Assembly (NCBI GenBank): GCA_902462325.1
Contig: CABQBF010000149.1
Coordinates: forward strand, 1-6,178
Source of the DNA: an uncultured Peptococcaceae bacterium
GTDB lineage: Bacteria; Bacillota; Peptococcia; Peptococcales; Peptococcaceae
DNA: 6,178 bases
Reading direction: 5' to 3'
Part shown: positions 6,172 through 6,178 of the stretch, one piece after another
Layout: each line of letters starts with the position of its first letter
Numbering within the stretch: the stretch's first letter is position 1
Notes under the pieces: model-generated
What the model saw: only the letters and a program-made list of their open reading frames with translations
Told to the model about the DNA's origin: nothing
Database searches by the model: none
Translations under genes and position numbers: made by a program

Positions 6172-6178
6172 CCTCATA

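Overview
This window looks like chromosomal DNA from a low-to-moderate GC Firmicute, probably a Clostridia-type anaerobe. The evidence is strong AAAGGAG-type ribosome binding sites, a SigA-like promoter, a U-rich intrinsic terminator, a clostridial-style tyrosyl-tRNA synthetase and a YceG/YceH-like gene pair. I cannot name a species.

Layout, left to right. Positions 1-90 are AT-rich with no recognised gene. Two minus-strand genes follow, one base apart: a TelA/YceH-family protein (91-1218) and, upstream of it in the transcript, a 760-residue YceG-like protein (1220-3502). A 258-bp divergent intergenic region (3503-3760) holds a good SigA-type promoter for the minus-strand pair, a perfect 17-bp dyad downstream of that promoter, a smaller inverted repeat over its -35 box, and a 67-bp nested inverted repeat in front of the plus-strand gene. 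The plus-strand gene (3761-4750) encodes a CitE-like TIM-barrel aldolase/lyase. It converges on tyrS (4863-6101, minus), and a shared hairpin terminator (4783-4834) separates the two.

Interpretation. The CitE-like C-C bond lyase, the YceG-type 'biosynthetic module' protein and TelA are three recurring components of the Ter-associated stress-response systems. Comparative genomics (Anantharaman, Iyer and Aravind) linked these systems to metal or toxic-anion stress and to the predicted synthesis of a nucleoside-like metabolite. The usual partners are not visible here: phosphoribosyltransferase, ATP-grasp, HAD phosphatase, StiP-type protein, TerD and TerC. They may lie beyond the left edge, be elsewhere in the genome, or be absent. 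tyrS is a housekeeping neighbour with its own signals.

The most interesting parts are the densely structured divergent control region, the compact three-gene stress module, and an apparent triplicated beta-alpha-beta motif plus a cysteine cluster in the YceG-like protein.
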